6,547 nucleotides of DNA from an uncultured Lachnospiraceae bacterium (lineage in GTDB: Bacteria > Bacillota > Clostridia > Lachnospirales > Lachnospiraceae). The stretch is taken from contig CALYSH010000087.1 in assembly GCA_945485625.1 (NCBI GenBank), positions 1-6,547 on the forward strand, written 5' to 3'. The stretch's first letter is position 1, and every line of letters starts with the position of its first letter. The notes under the pieces were generated by a model that was not told where the DNA came from, ran no database searches, and saw only the letters and a program-made list of their open reading frames with translations. Positions 6,520 to 6,547 of this stretch are shown piece after piece. Made by a program: the position numbers and the translations under genes.

Positions 6520-6547
6520 TTATCATAGATAACAGCGTGAACATGAA

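Noticed and set aside
6456..6546. Minus-strand frame open from the window edge to TGA 6458-6456, overlapping ATG 6459 as ATGA
   Set aside because: Its peptide (ending SEIPSGHSPI) is not recognisable, while the overlapping frame in the same DNA reads the HemN-like block IRNSIWTF, so this is probably a shadow. Sequence beyond 6547 would be needed to exclude a real gene end.
1..6547. CRISPR array, tRNA/rRNA, insertion sequence or long repeats
   Set aside because: No regularly spaced repeats, cloverleaf-like sequence, transposase motif or terminal inverted repeats were seen on either strand.

Overview
The window looks like chromosomal DNA of a Gram-positive, anaerobic, Lachnospiraceae-type Clostridium. 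GC content is moderate (close to 50% by eye), Shine-Dalgarno sites are purine rich, and the protein sequences resemble families common in that group. This is a family-resemblance judgement; no search was run. All supported genes lie on the minus strand, so transcription runs from high to low coordinates.

In transcription order the layout is as follows. (1) 6519-6172: a stop-bounded remnant of the C-terminal half of a HemN-like radical-SAM coproporphyrinogen oxidase family protein. It lacks its 5' part and appears to have an internal deletion. (2) 6123-5560: a 187-residue soluble protein of unknown function. (3) 5533-4067: a Y-family translesion DNA polymerase of the UvrX/YqjW-like Gram-positive group, with the catalytic acidic residues and a beta-clamp-binding peptide visible. 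(4) 4046-3603: a YolD-like protein, the usual small partner of these polymerases. Genes 2 to 4 are separated by only about 20-26 bases and probably form one DNA-damage-tolerance transcription unit. No promoter or LexA-type box was found for it. It ends in a 10-bp hairpin that carries the yolD-like stop codon in its loop.

A new transcription unit then starts at an extended -10 promoter (3557-3549), followed by a 17-bp near-palindrome at about +4 to +20 that looks like a repressor operator. It carries (5) 3495-2437, an iron-containing alcohol dehydrogenase superfamily protein of the glycerol-1-phosphate dehydrogenase (EgsA/AraM) type, and 40 bases further on (6) 2396 to beyond base 1, a cytoplasmic glycoside hydrolase family 3 beta-glucosidase-type enzyme. 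The GH3 enzyme has its two catalytic domains in reverse of the usual order. Its 3' end lies outside the window.

The two units are functionally unrelated: one concerns damage-tolerant DNA synthesis, the other glycoside and polyol-phosphate metabolism. No tRNA, rRNA, CRISPR array, insertion sequence or phage structural gene is visible. The most open questions are the role of the unknown protein beside the polymerase, the ligand of the operator-like palindrome, and the decayed HemN-like gene. I see no strong case for a wholly new system.
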